DNA of 64,000 bases from an uncultured Nitrosomonas sp. (GTDB lineage: Bacteria; Pseudomonadota; Gammaproteobacteria; Burkholderiales; Nitrosomonadaceae): NCBI GenBank assembly GCA_902826055.1, contig CADEDJ010000004.1, forward strand, positions 47,621-111,620, given 5' to 3'. This document shows positions 56,238-64,000 of this stretch, one piece after another. Both the position numbers and the translations under genes were made by a program. Numbering within the stretch: the stretch's first letter is position 1; the number at the start of each line of letters is the position of its first letter. Below the pieces are notes generated by a model that did no database searches, was not told where the DNA came from, and saw only the letters and a list, made by a program, of their open reading frames with translations.

Positions 56238-56912
56238 TCACCAAAAACCCCAGTTGCCAGTCAATACTATCCATACACCCAAAATTGCATTGGTTACCGC
56301 GTGCGCGATGATCGGTGACCACAATGTATTACTGCGCATATATAAAAGATTATAGGCAATTCCGGCAAGCAATCCGGCGAACCACAAACTGTGCGCAACT
56401 GCAAACAAAACTGCCGTAATGCAGAATGCTTTAAAACCCACCTGCGCCGGATTGACGGATAAGAAATGGGGATGCGCAATCCAACGCATCAGGAATGATC
56501 GCCAAAACAGTTCTTCCATAAGCGGCACCACCAATGCAGCACCCAGTAACCGCACGATCACCAAGAACCAATCCATTTGCGCATCGCCATCGCGCGGATC
56601 GAAACCAACGGACTCCCCCATCACCATCCAATCTGCAGTCAGATTAATCCACGCAACAAACACCACGATACCTGCGGTGATGGTTATCACCCAGGTGCGC
56701 CAATTTTTCCCCGTCGGCCAGCGCAGCTCACTGTAAGCGTTTCTCCATAACCACAGCAAACTTGCTACAACTGTAATTTTAATTACGTAAAGTAACCGCA
56801 CATCATTGGCATCCCAGCCAAATGCCAACAATGCGTCTTCCACCAGCATAAAAAATACATATGCAGCAAACGGTGCAATGCGATAGAAATTGTCACGATC
56901 AAAAATCATCAT
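56238..56912 (-). CDS. CPBP-family intramembrane protease (CAAX protease-related)
   Basis: 224 residues, about seven helices. Catalytic-type motifs: PLMEELFWRSFLMRW (EExxxR), VAHSLWFAGLLAGIAYNLLY (His) and AHAVTNAILGVWIV (HxxxN). Close to the short CAAX-protease-related proteins linked with exosortase/PEP-CTERM systems, though no PEP-CTERM protein is in the window. It stands alone on the minus strand. Confidence 0.85.
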   Translation of the reverse strand: MMIFDRDNFYRIAPFAAYVFFMLVEDALLAFGWDANDVRLLYVIKITVVASLLWLWRNAYSELRWPTGKNWRTWVITITAGIVVFVAWINLTADWMVMGESVGFDPRDGDAQMDWFLVIVRLLGAALVVPLMEELFWRSFLMRWIAHPHFLSVNPAQVGFKAFCITAVLFAVAHSLWFAGLLAGIAYNLLYMRSNTLWSPIIAHAVTNAILGVWIVLTGNWGFW

Positions 56913-57029
56913 GGTTATGTTTTAATTGAATACGTTATTTATTGTCATCTTCACGCGCAGTGTATCGAAAATACTCGGCTGGATAAGGTGAAATAAAATG
57001 GATTGAATCGCTTATTTAAGTGAATAAAT

Positions 57030-57443
57030 ATGAAAAACCTTACCAAACAACGAATCCAAATAACTACTTGTCCGTGTGGTAATCAACAACCCTACAGGCA
57101 ATGCTGCGGCCGCTACTTGGATGAAGGTGAAGCCGCCGTCACTGCCGAACACCTGATGCGGTCGCGCTATACCGCGTACATACTCGATCGTGAGAACTAT
57201 TTATTGGAAACTTGGCACCCGGATACCCGCCCAATTTCACTGCAACTAACCGGCCAACCACAAAAACAATGGCTGGGGCTCACAGTCAAGCGCCATACGC
57301 AAACAGACGCCGATCATGCAATCGTTGAATTCATCGCGCGTTACAAAATCAACGGCCGTGCTTACCGCTTGCATGAAATCAGCCGCTTTGTCCGCGAGCA
57401 AGGGATATGGTTTTATGTCGATGGCGACATCTTAGAGAATTGA
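57030..57443 (+). CDS. YchJ family protein with SEC-C motif
   Basis: 137 residues. Starts with the SEC-C zinc motif (TTCPCGNQQPYRQCCGRYLD) and continues with the YchJ domain (LMRSRYTAYILDRENYLLET, FIARYKINGRAYRLHEISRF, NTF2-like). Function unknown. Unlike the island nuclease at 15392, the SEC-C motif is N-terminal. Convergent with greB, 12 bp apart. Confidence 0.92.
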   Translation: MKNLTKQRIQITTCPCGNQQPYRQCCGRYLDEGEAAVTAEHLMRSRYTAYILDRENYLLETWHPDTRPISLQLTGQPQKQWLGLTVKRHTQTDADHAIVEFIARYKINGRAYRLHEISRFVREQGIWFYVDGDILEN

Positions 57444-57455
57444 AGCAATCTTACT

Positions 57456-58004
57456 TCACAACGCCTCATAACGAATTTCCACCACTTCCAGCTCTTCGAT
57501 TCCGGCGGGTGTTTGCAATTTAATGCAATCACCTTCCCGTGCCTTAAGCAGCGCCTTAGCCAACGGGGAAATCCAACTGATGCGGCCCCGTCCCGGATCC
57601 GCTTCATCCAGACCAACGATACTGTAAGTACGCATTTCGTCTTGGCTATCGCATACCGTCACCGTAGCGCCAAAAAACACCTGATCGCATTCGCCACGCT
57701 GCCCGGGATCCACCACTTCGGCGTTATCCAACCGTTTGGACAAAAAACGCAAGCGGCGATCGATTTCGCGCAAGCGCCGCTTGCCATAAATATAATCCCC
57801 ATTTTCCGAACGATCGCCATTGGAAGCCGCCCAGGTAATGGTTTTTACCAGTTCGGGACGTTCAATTTTCCACAACTGATCAAATTCATCTTTCAATCGT
57901 TGATAGCCAGCCGGCGTAATATAATTCTTCACGCCTTGCGGCAATTTCGGCGCGCTATCCAGGTCGTCGTCTTCATCGCTTTCTTTGACAAATGCTTTGT
58001 TCAT
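57456..58004 (-). CDS. greB: Transcription elongation factor GreB
   Basis: 182 residues, a little longer than usual (about 160), with an acidic N-terminal extension (VKESDEDDDLDSAPKLP). Coiled-coil with catalytic acids (NGDRSENGDYIYGKRRLREI) and the FKBP-like C-terminal domain (RISWISPLAKALLKAREGDC). Rescues backtracked RNA polymerase by stimulating transcript cleavage. The KRRLREIDRRLRFL segment marks GreB against GreA. Confidence 0.93.
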   Translation of the reverse strand: MNKAFVKESDEDDDLDSAPKLPQGVKNYITPAGYQRLKDEFDQLWKIERPELVKTITWAASNGDRSENGDYIYGKRRLREIDRRLRFLSKRLDNAEVVDPGQRGECDQVFFGATVTVCDSQDEMRTYSIVGLDEADPGRGRISWISPLAKALLKAREGDCIKLQTPAGIEELEVVEIRYEAL

Positions 58005-58028
58005 ACTGTTAACCGATTGTTAAATTTA

Positions 58029-58361
58029 TCAATATGTCACCGTCCGGGAAAAGACATTGATGACAACCACACCGCTCACGATCAGCGCCAAGCCAATCAC
58101 CGCAGGCATATCCAGCGATTGTCCCAAAAAAAGCCAGCCACTCAACGCAATCAATACCACCCCGACACCCGACCAAATGGCATAAGCCACGCCGACGGGA
58201 ATGGTTTTCAACGTCAGCGACAAGAAATAAAACGCCAGTAAATAACCCGCCACAACGATTACGGATGGCCAAAAGCGCGTAAAACCCTCGGCTGCTTTCA
58301 GACAGGACGTTGCAATCACTTCACTGACAATCGCGACGGCAAGTAAAATCCATTGCTGCAT
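58029..58361 (-). CDS. Small multidrug resistance (SMR) transporter
   Basis: 110 residues, four transmembrane helices. The essential Glu is in [20 protein letters not shown] (E14), and [20 protein letters not shown] marks the EmrE-type branch. Acts as a dual-topology dimer exporting cationic drugs in exchange for protons. No SugE/Gdx riboswitch visible. 24 bp from greB, same direction. Confidence 0.92.
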   Translation of the reverse strand: MQQWILLAVAIVSEVIATSCLKAAEGFTRFWPSVIVVAGYLLAFYFLSLTLKTIPVGVAYAIWSGVGVVLIALSGWLFLGQSLDMPAVIGLALIVSGVVVINVFSRTVTY

Positions 58362-58399
58362 TGCTCTCTTTCCCTATGACACAATCAGCGATCGCTTTG

Positions 58400-59368
58400 C
58401 TATTGATTCAGCGCGTCGGTAATCTGATTGAATGGCTGATGTTGAAAAAAATGCTCGATATTGCTTGCCAACTGATCCAACAAACGCTGCCTGGATTCCC
58501 GGCTAGCCCATGCGATATGCGGCGTGACAATCAAATTTGCCGGTTGCTGCTGCAAAATCGCATTGTCTTTTGCAGGCGGTTCTTCTTGTATCACATCGAT
58601 CCCGGCACCGGCAATGCGTCCGGTAGACAAGCAATGCAATAAGTCCGCTTCGTTCACCAATTTGCCGCGCGCAGTATTGATCAGATACGCGGACGGTTTC
58701 ATCAGTTCAAACTCCCGGTAACTGATCAGATGGTGGGTGTCTTGCGAGTACGGACAATGCAACGTAATAAAATCCGCTTGGCCAATCACGTCATCAAACG
58801 CTGTTCTGCCCGCCCGGGCTATTTTGCCTTTATGCTCCGCGATCAGTACCCGCATGCCGAAAACCTTTGCAACTTCTGTCACCGCTTGACCCAACTCACC
58901 AAATCCGATAATACCCAGTATTTTCCCGGACAATTCCTGAATTCCGAAATCCAATGGGCAAAAAAACCGGCTTGCCTGCCAGCCGCCGCGCTTCACCAAT
59001 TCCTGATAATCCACAAAGTGGCGCGCCAGATTCAGCATCAGCATGAACACATGCTGCACCACCGAAGGCGTGGCGTAACCGCGCACGTTACACACTGGAA
59101 TATGGTATTCAGTCGCAGCTTGCAAATCGATATTGTTATATCCGGTGGCAGCGACGCAAATCAATTTCAAATGCGTAGCTGCCGCAAGGGCTTCCCGGCT
59201 GATGAATACTTTATTGCTGACCACCACTTCGGCTTCGCAAATCCGTTCCAGCACCTCCGTTTCGGAGGAATCATGATAATACTGCCACGGCGATATCGCC
59301 CGCTCCAGCATTGCACAGTCCATATCGCCACGGGTGACGGAACCGAAATCAAAAAAAACAGCACGCAT
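58400..59368 (-). CDS. D-2-hydroxyacid dehydrogenase (glycerate dehydrogenase-like)
   Basis: 322 residues. NAD motif ILGIIGFGELGQAVTEVAK, catalytic Arg in LINTARGKLVNEADLL, Glu in AGAGIDVIQEEPPAKDN and His in VTPHIAWASRESRQRL. Most like HprA/glycerate-hydroxypyruvate reductases; related D-lactate or phosphonate enzymes are alternatives. It follows emrE-like by 38 bp upstream on the same strand. Confidence 0.85.
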   Translation of the reverse strand: MRAVFFDFGSVTRGDMDCAMLERAISPWQYYHDSSETEVLERICEAEVVVSNKVFISREALAAATHLKLICVAATGYNNIDLQAATEYHIPVCNVRGYATPSVVQHVFMLMLNLARHFVDYQELVKRGGWQASRFFCPLDFGIQELSGKILGIIGFGELGQAVTEVAKVFGMRVLIAEHKGKIARAGRTAFDDVIGQADFITLHCPYSQDTHHLISYREFELMKPSAYLINTARGKLVNEADLLHCLSTGRIAGAGIDVIQEEPPAKDNAILQQQPANLIVTPHIAWASRESRQRLLDQLASNIEHFFQHQPFNQITDALNQ

Positions 59369-59470
59369 GAAACCCCCCGTTATGATTCAAAATCATATCA
59401 TAATCAATAACCGGACATTACCTTCGAGACTATTCGGGTTTTTCCCCAAGGCGCCGCATGCTTCTTCCTC

Positions 59471-59583
59471 AAGGAAACTCTGAATAACCCTCAATGTCAT
59501 TCCGAACAAAGTAAGGAATCATTGATAATCAATACTATAGATTTCTCGCCATGCTCGAAATGACCGTTATTCAGAGTTTCCTT
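59471..59583. repeat. MITE-like element with 18-bp perfect terminal inverted repeats
   Basis: AAGGAAACTCTGAATAAC (59471-59488) and its exact reverse complement (59566-59583) bound a 113-bp non-coding unit. Inside is a nested dyad TGTCATTCCGAACAAAG ... CTCGAAATGAC of the widespread 'GTCATTCCGA' repeat type. Could be a non-autonomous transposon; sits in the promoter region of hsdR. Confidence 0.7.
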
Positions 59584-59666
59584 AAAGATATAATCAAATC
59601 AGAATCTACTGTGCTGCCTGTAATTGTCGCCGCCCGAACACTTACGCAAATTGACATCATTGTGCA

Positions 59667-62456
59667 ATGACCGAAAACCAGAACCCCGAACAGAAAGCGC
59701 GTGACCGCATCGATGCCTTGCTGAGCCAAGCAGGCTGGACGGTCCAATCGGCTCGAAAGATCGATCTGAATGCCGGATTGGGACAAGCCGTGCGCGAATA
59801 CCAAACGGATGTTGGCCCGGCTGATTATGTGTTGTTCGTGGATAAGAAGCCTGTTGGCGTAATTGAAGCCAAGCGTGAAGACCTGGGTCACAGAATCACT
59901 GAGGTGGAATTGCAAACGGCTGGCTACGCCGCTGCCAGACTGAAGTGGATCAACAACACCCAGCCATTACCCTTTCTGTACGAGAGCACCGGTATTGTGA
60001 CGCGCTTTACCGATGCGCGCGATCCCAAGCCGCGTTCCCGCGAAGTGTTCAATTTTCACCGCCCCGAAACGCTCAAGGCATGGCTCGCGCAAGACCCCAG
60101 CTTGCGTCAGCGGCTGCAACGCATACCGCCGCTGAATCTGGAACATGTGCCCGCCAGCGCGCTGCATCTGCGCGATTGCCAGGAAGCCGCCATTGCCAAT
60201 CTGGAAGCCTCTTTCCGGGAAAGCCGCTCGCGCGCACTGATTCAAATGGCGACCGGCGCGGGCAAAACTTACACCGCCATTACCGCTATGTATTGCTTGC
60301 TCAAATATGCCGATGCCCGGCGTATTTTGTTTCTGGTCGATACCCGCAATCTTGGCGAACAGGCCGAACAGGAGATGATGTCGTACGTGCCGCTCGACGA
60401 CAACCGCAAATTTACCGAAATCTACGCCACGCAACGCTTGAAATCATCTTACATTCCCACCAACAGCGTGGTTTGCATCAGCACCATCCAGCGGCTGTAC
60501 TCGATCCTCAAAGGCAGCGAACTGGACGAAGCCGCCGAGAATATCAATCCCGCCGAGCTGAAGCTGGGCAAGGAGCCGTTGCCCGTCGTTTACAACGAAA
60601 AAATCCCGCCGGAGTTTTTCGATTTCATTTTCATCGACGAATGCCATCGCTCGATCTACAACCTGTGGCAGCAAGTGCTGGATTATTTCGATGCCAGTCT
60701 GATCGGCCTCACTGCCACGCCGGACAACCGTACTTACGGGTTTTTCAATAAAAACGTCGTCAGCGAGTACAGCCACGAAAAAGCCGTCGCTGACGGCGTC
60801 AATGTCGGCAACGAAGTGTATCGGATCGACACGCAAATCACGCAGCAAGGCGCGCAGATTGCCGCCAAGCAGCAGGTGGAAAAACGCGAAAAGCTGACGC
60901 GCAAGAAACGCTGGGAAATGCAGGATGAAGACGAAACCTATGCGGCTTCGCAACTGGATCGCAGCATCGTCAATCCGGACCAGATCCGCACCGTGATCCG
61001 CGCGTTCCGCGACAAATGGCCGGAGATCTTTCCCGGCCGCCGCGAAGTGCCGAAAACGCTGATCTTCGCCAAAACCGACAGTCACGCCGACGACATCATC
61101 CAAACGGTGCGCGAGGAATTCGCCGAGAGCAATGCTTTTTGCAAGAAACTCACGTACAAAATCGACGAAGACCCCAAGTCGGTGCTGGCGCAGTTCCGTA
61201 ACGACTACTACCCGCGCATCGCCGTCACCGTGGACATGATCGCCACCGGCACCGACGTGAAACCGTTGGAGTGCTTGCTGTTCATGCGCGACGTCAAAAG
61301 CCGCAACTATTTCGAGCAAATGAAAGGCCGTGGCACGCGCACGCTGGATTTGGACGACCTGAAAAAAGTCACCCCGTCCGCAACCAGCGCCAAAACGCAT
61401 TACGTCATCATCGATGCCATCGGCGTCACCCGTTCGCTCAAAACCGCCAGCCAACCGTTGATCACGCAGCCCAGCGTGCCGCTAATTAGGTTATTGAAAA
61501 CCGTGATGATGTGCGAAGCAGCGGGTGGGGTTGACGAAGACACTGTCAGCTCGCTCGCCGGACGGCTGGCACGGCTCAACAAACAGCTCGACCCGGACGA
61601 CCGGCAACGCATCCGCGAGCTGGCGGGCATGGAACTTACGCAACTGACCGGCAAACTGCTCGCCGCCATCGACGCCGACAACATCGAAGCCATCGCGCTG
61701 CAACTTGCCAAGCAACCTGCAGGCACCGATCCGGGCGATACCTGGCGCGAGCAAGCGCAACGGCAACTGATCGGCGAAGCCGCCCGCGTGCTGAACGGCG
61801 AACTGGTCGAACTGATCGACAGCATCCGCCGCGACAAGGAACAAACCATCGACCACGACAACCTGGACGAACTGGTACGCGCCGGATGGGACAAGGACGC
61901 CACCAGCCACGCGCAAGCATTGGCCGGCGAATTCGCCGATTACCTGCGAACCCATCAAGATCAGATCACCGCGCTGACGATCTTTTTCAGCCAGCCGTAC
62001 CGGCGGCGCGAACTGAGTTACGCGCTGATCCGCCAAGTGCTGGATAAACTCAAAACCGATCAACCTAAACTTGCGCCACTGCGCGTATGGCAAGCGTACC
62101 GGCAGTTGGACGGCTACAACGGCGCGCAACCGGTCAACGAACTCACCGCGCTGGTTACGCTGATCCGCCGGGTATGCGGCTGGGACAAAACCCTAACCCC
62201 CTTCGACGACACCGTGCGCCGCAACTTCCAAAGCTGGATCATGCAACACCACGCCGGCAGCGGCGAGAAATTCACGGAAGAACAGATGGTATGGTTACGC
62301 ATGATCCGCGATCATGTTGCAATTTCATTCCATATTGATCGAGACGACTTGGAAGATGCGAAGTTTGGGCAGGGTGGATTGGGCAGGATGCATCAGTTGT
62401 TTGGCGCGAGAATGGAACCGTTACTGGATGAATTGAATGAGGTGTTGGTGGGGTGA
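59667..62456 (+). CDS. hsdR: Type I restriction enzyme, R subunit (HsdR, EcoEI-like)
   Basis: 929 residues. N-terminal PD-(D/E)XK nuclease (D53 in PADYVLFVD, E68-A-K70 in VIEAKRE), Walker A MATGAGKT (194-201), DECH box (324-327), helicase C-terminal motifs (IAVTVDMIATGTDVKPLECL, MKGRGTRTLDLDDL) and a C-terminal EcoEI-type domain. Cleaves unmethylated DNA with HsdM/HsdS. Overlaps the next gene by four bases (GTGATGAG), so it is coupled to hsdS. hsdM is not adjacent upstream and may lie beyond the right edge. Confidence 0.93.
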   Translation: MTENQNPEQKARDRIDALLSQAGWTVQSARKIDLNAGLGQAVREYQTDVGPADYVLFVDKKPVGVIEAKREDLGHRITEVELQTAGYAAARLKWINNTQPLPFLYESTGIVTRFTDARDPKPRSREVFNFHRPETLKAWLAQDPSLRQRLQRIPPLNLEHVPASALHLRDCQEAAIANLEASFRESRSRALIQMATGAGKTYTAITAMYCLLKYADARRILFLVDTRNLGEQAEQEMMSYVPLDDNRKFTEIYATQRLKSSYIPTNSVVCISTIQRLYSILKGSELDEAAENINPAELKLGKEPLPVVYNEKIPPEFFDFIFIDECHRSIYNLWQQVLDYFDASLIGLTATPDNRTYGFFNKNVVSEYSHEKAVADGVNVGNEVYRIDTQITQQGAQIAAKQQVEKREKLTRKKRWEMQDEDETYAASQLDRSIVNPDQIRTVIRAFRDKWPEIFPGRREVPKTLIFAKTDSHADDIIQTVREEFAESNAFCKKLTYKIDEDPKSVLAQFRNDYYPRIAVTVDMIATGTDVKPLECLLFMRDVKSRNYFEQMKGRGTRTLDLDDLKKVTPSATSAKTHYVIIDAIGVTRSLKTASQPLITQPSVPLIRLLKTVMMCEAAGGVDEDTVSSLAGRLARLNKQLDPDDRQRIRELAGMELTQLTGKLLAAIDADNIEAIALQLAKQPAGTDPGDTWREQAQRQLIGEAARVLNGELVELIDSIRRDKEQTIDHDNLDELVRAGWDKDATSHAQALAGEFADYLRTHQDQITALTIFFSQPYRRRELSYALIRQVLDKLKTDQPKLAPLRVWQAYRQLDGYNGAQPVNELTALVTLIRRVCGWDKTLTPFDDTVRRNFQSWIMQHHAGSGEKFTEEQMVWLRMIRDHVAISFHIDRDDLEDAKFGQGGLGRMHQLFGARMEPLLDELNEVLVG

Positions 62457-63235
62457 TGAGCGAAATTGATACTGGGATGCACTACCCGATTAATTTGGAT
62501 AGGTTGCCGCCTAGTTGGGTAGCTGCCTTCGTGGGTGATTTTTGCGATAGCATTCAAAGCGGCTTTGCATGTGGTAGGCATAGCGACAGTGATATTGGAG
62601 TCCCTCATTTAAGGCCAATGAATATTAGTCGAAACGGTGAGTTAGATTTTGAGGTTGTCAAATATGTAGCAAGTGATTCTGACGAGCGTCGGTTAAGGGA
62701 GGACGATGTTCTATTTAATAATACGAACAGTCCTGAGTTGATTGGCAAGACTGCATATGTCACGCAAAAAGGCCATGGTCTAGCTTTTTCAAATCATATG
62801 ACTCGGTTGAAATTTCACCGAGACATTAATTCTAAGTTCGGGGCTTATCAGCTTCATTATTTATGGATGGCCCGCTATTTTTTGCATGGTTGTGTTAAAC
62901 ACGTAAATCAGGCAAGTGTGTCGGCAACTGAATTGGCAAGGTCAGTACCCTTTGTCGTATCGCCAATCAACGAACAACACCGCATCGTCGCCAAAATCGA
63001 AGAACTGTTTTCCGAGCTGGACAAGGGTATCGAAAACCTGAAAACCGCCCAGGCACAGCTCAAGGTATATCGCCAAGCCCTGCTGAAACACGCTTTCGAG
63101 GGCAAACTCACTGCGCAATGGCGCGCGGAGCGTCATGCCAAACAATCCGTCGCCCCCGCGAAGGCGGGGGCCCAGCCTTTGAACGACATGGATTCCCGCC
63201 TGCCCCCCCGCTTTCGCGAGGGTGACAGGGAATGA
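62453..63235 (+). CDS. hsdS: Type I restriction specificity subunit HsdS, N-terminal half (frame broken)
   Basis: 260 residues up to the premature TGA at 63233. First target-recognition domain about 15-175, then the central conserved helical region (NEQHRIVAKIEELFSELDKG, QALLKHAFEGKLTAQWRAE). The last about 37 residues (SVAPAKAGAQPLNDMDSRLP and on) come from an inserted palindromic repeat. The second half continues out of frame. Coding would run on to the window edge if one C were absent from the C7 tract at 63203-63209. Confidence 0.88.
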   Translation: MMSEIDTGMHYPINLDRLPPSWVAAFVGDFCDSIQSGFACGRHSDSDIGVPHLRPMNISRNGELDFEVVKYVASDSDERRLREDDVLFNNTNSPELIGKTAYVTQKGHGLAFSNHMTRLKFHRDINSKFGAYQLHYLWMARYFLHGCVKHVNQASVSATELARSVPFVVSPINEQHRIVAKIEELFSELDKGIENLKTAQAQLKVYRQALLKHAFEGKLTAQWRAERHAKQSVAPAKAGAQPLNDMDSRLPPRFREGDRE

Positions 63236-63236
63236 C
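63149..63236. repeat. Palindromic repeat inserted in hsdS, with C7 tract
   Basis: Hairpin CCCCCGC GAAG GCGGGGG (63153-63170) followed by a second, worn arm with GGATTCCCGCC, a run of seven C (63203-63209) and GGGAATGAC at the end, the general form of the common 'GTCATTCCCGCGAA' repeat. Its length is 88 bp by eye; 87 would be in frame. Confidence 0.75.
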
Positions 63237-64000
63237 AAACCCCTCGAAACCGCCGACACCTTGCTAAAGCGCATCCAACAAGAGCGCGCGCAACGCTATC
63301 AGCAACAACTCGCCGAGTGGGAAGCCTCCGGCAAACAAGGCAGCAAACCCAAAGCTCCGAAATCCCTGTCGCCGCTCACCGCCGAAGAACTGGCCGAATT
63401 GCCCGAATTGCCAGAGGGGTGGGGGTGGTTTTCAATAGGTAATATTTGCCAAGAAGCGGTGCTGGGTAAAATGTTGGATAAGGAGAAAAACAAGGGGGAG
63501 CTCAAATCTTATTTGAGAAACATCAATGTACGCTGGAGCAAATTCGCTTTGGACGATTTACTTGAAATGCGCTTTGAAGATTTTGAGCTTACTCGGTACG
63601 GCTTGGAGGATCATGATTTAGTTGTTTGTGAAGGTGGTGAGCCTGGCCGATGCGCTGTCTGGAGAAAAGAGTTTGGTTCGGGTATGCAAATTCAAAAAGC
63701 ATTGCACCGAATTCGTTTTACTAGCTCCATGAATTCATCTTTCGTGCAAATGTACTTTGAATTGTGTGCATCGAATCGCAGACTTGAAAAGATGTTTACT
63801 GGGACAACCATCAAACATCTGACAGGAGAGAAACTGACAAGAATGGCAATACCAATTTGCTCCATTGCGGAACAGACTCAGATTTTGCTGGCTCTTGAAT
63901 CCAGGTTCTCAGAGATTGACCAACTCGACCAAACCATCACCATCGCTTTACAACAAGCCGAAGCCCTGCGTCAATCCATCCTGAAAAAAGCCTTTTCCGG
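63237..64000 (+). CDS. hsdS: HsdS, C-terminal half (out of frame, runs off the window)
   Basis: The frame reads KPLETADTLLKRIQQERAQR ... PKSLSPLTAEELAELPELPE, then the second target-recognition domain (about 63411-63850) and the C-terminal conserved helices (EQTQILLALESRFSEIDQLD, ALRQSILKKAFSG) to the last base. No stop to the edge. Uninterrupted coding and intact conserved blocks suggest that it is, or recently was, one protein with the first half. Confidence 0.85.

Noticed and set aside
63203..63209. Possibility that the repeat in hsdS marks the true end of one gene and start of another.
   Set aside because: Both halves contain conserved parts of a single HsdS, with one recognition domain each, and no good start codon or ribosome site precedes the second half.

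Overview
The window looks like a chromosomal segment of an AT-rich betaproteobacterium, most likely of the Nitrosomonas type. The tmRNA tag is ANDENYALAA, leuS-lptE-holA, proC-yggT-yggU and bamD/rluD sit in orders typical of the class, and TTGAT-N4-ATCAA (Fnr/Anr-type) boxes are present. The genus is an inference from overall style. No rRNA, tRNA or nitrification gene is present to prove it.

Layout. 1-14 kb is core genome: the 3' part of a radC-type gene, rpmB-rpmG, a fatty-acid desaturase, the minus-strand runs proC-yggT-yggU-sixA-rluE and ABC ATPase-permease-GldG-like-DUF4340-mutM, an OmpA-family protein, and an MTA/SAH deaminase-like hydrolase with ubiG and gph. ssrA (tmRNA) ends at 14368. 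Its 3' end is the probable insertion point of two tandem islands. Island A (about 14.4-19.77 kb, visibly GC-richer) carries an orphan AbiEi antitoxin with a palindromic operator, a PD-(D/E)XK-like nuclease with a C-terminal SEC-C zinc motif, an HTH gene fragment, a small unknown gene and an AbiJ-like protein with a C-terminal nuclease-like domain. Island B (about 19.77-25.31 kb) is a compact element: P2 gpA-like HUH replication endonuclease, excisionase-like protein and tyrosine integrase in overlapping frames, then parDE, a frameshifted higA and a TIR-like effector with an unassigned C-terminal domain. It is closed by a degenerate copy of the ssrA 3' end.

25.3-31.9 kb is a worn accessory zone: a Tat-exported transglutaminase-like protein, selU-selD (tRNA selenouridine), a higA relic, an IS3 transposase tail, a small secreted protein, a 37-residue membrane peptide behind two identical Fnr/Anr boxes, and a decayed copy of the island-B int-parE-parD junction. 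31.9-59.4 kb returns to core genes: a VOC protein, an M48 lipoprotein protease, dodecin, leuS-lptE-holA, a PhoD-like phosphatase, an HDOD protein, proA, a lipoyl-E3 lpdA, an aspartic-protease/7TM/ATP-grasp operon, a GGDEF response regulator, bamD/rluD, a porin, a CPBP protease, ychJ, greB, an SMR transporter and a glycerate dehydrogenase-like gene.

The right end holds a MITE-like element and a type I restriction locus (hsdR-hsdS). hsdS carries an inserted palindromic repeat with a C7 tract. The gene is out of frame by exactly one base there, so it is either phase-variable, a pseudogene or a sequence error. hsdM is not in the window.
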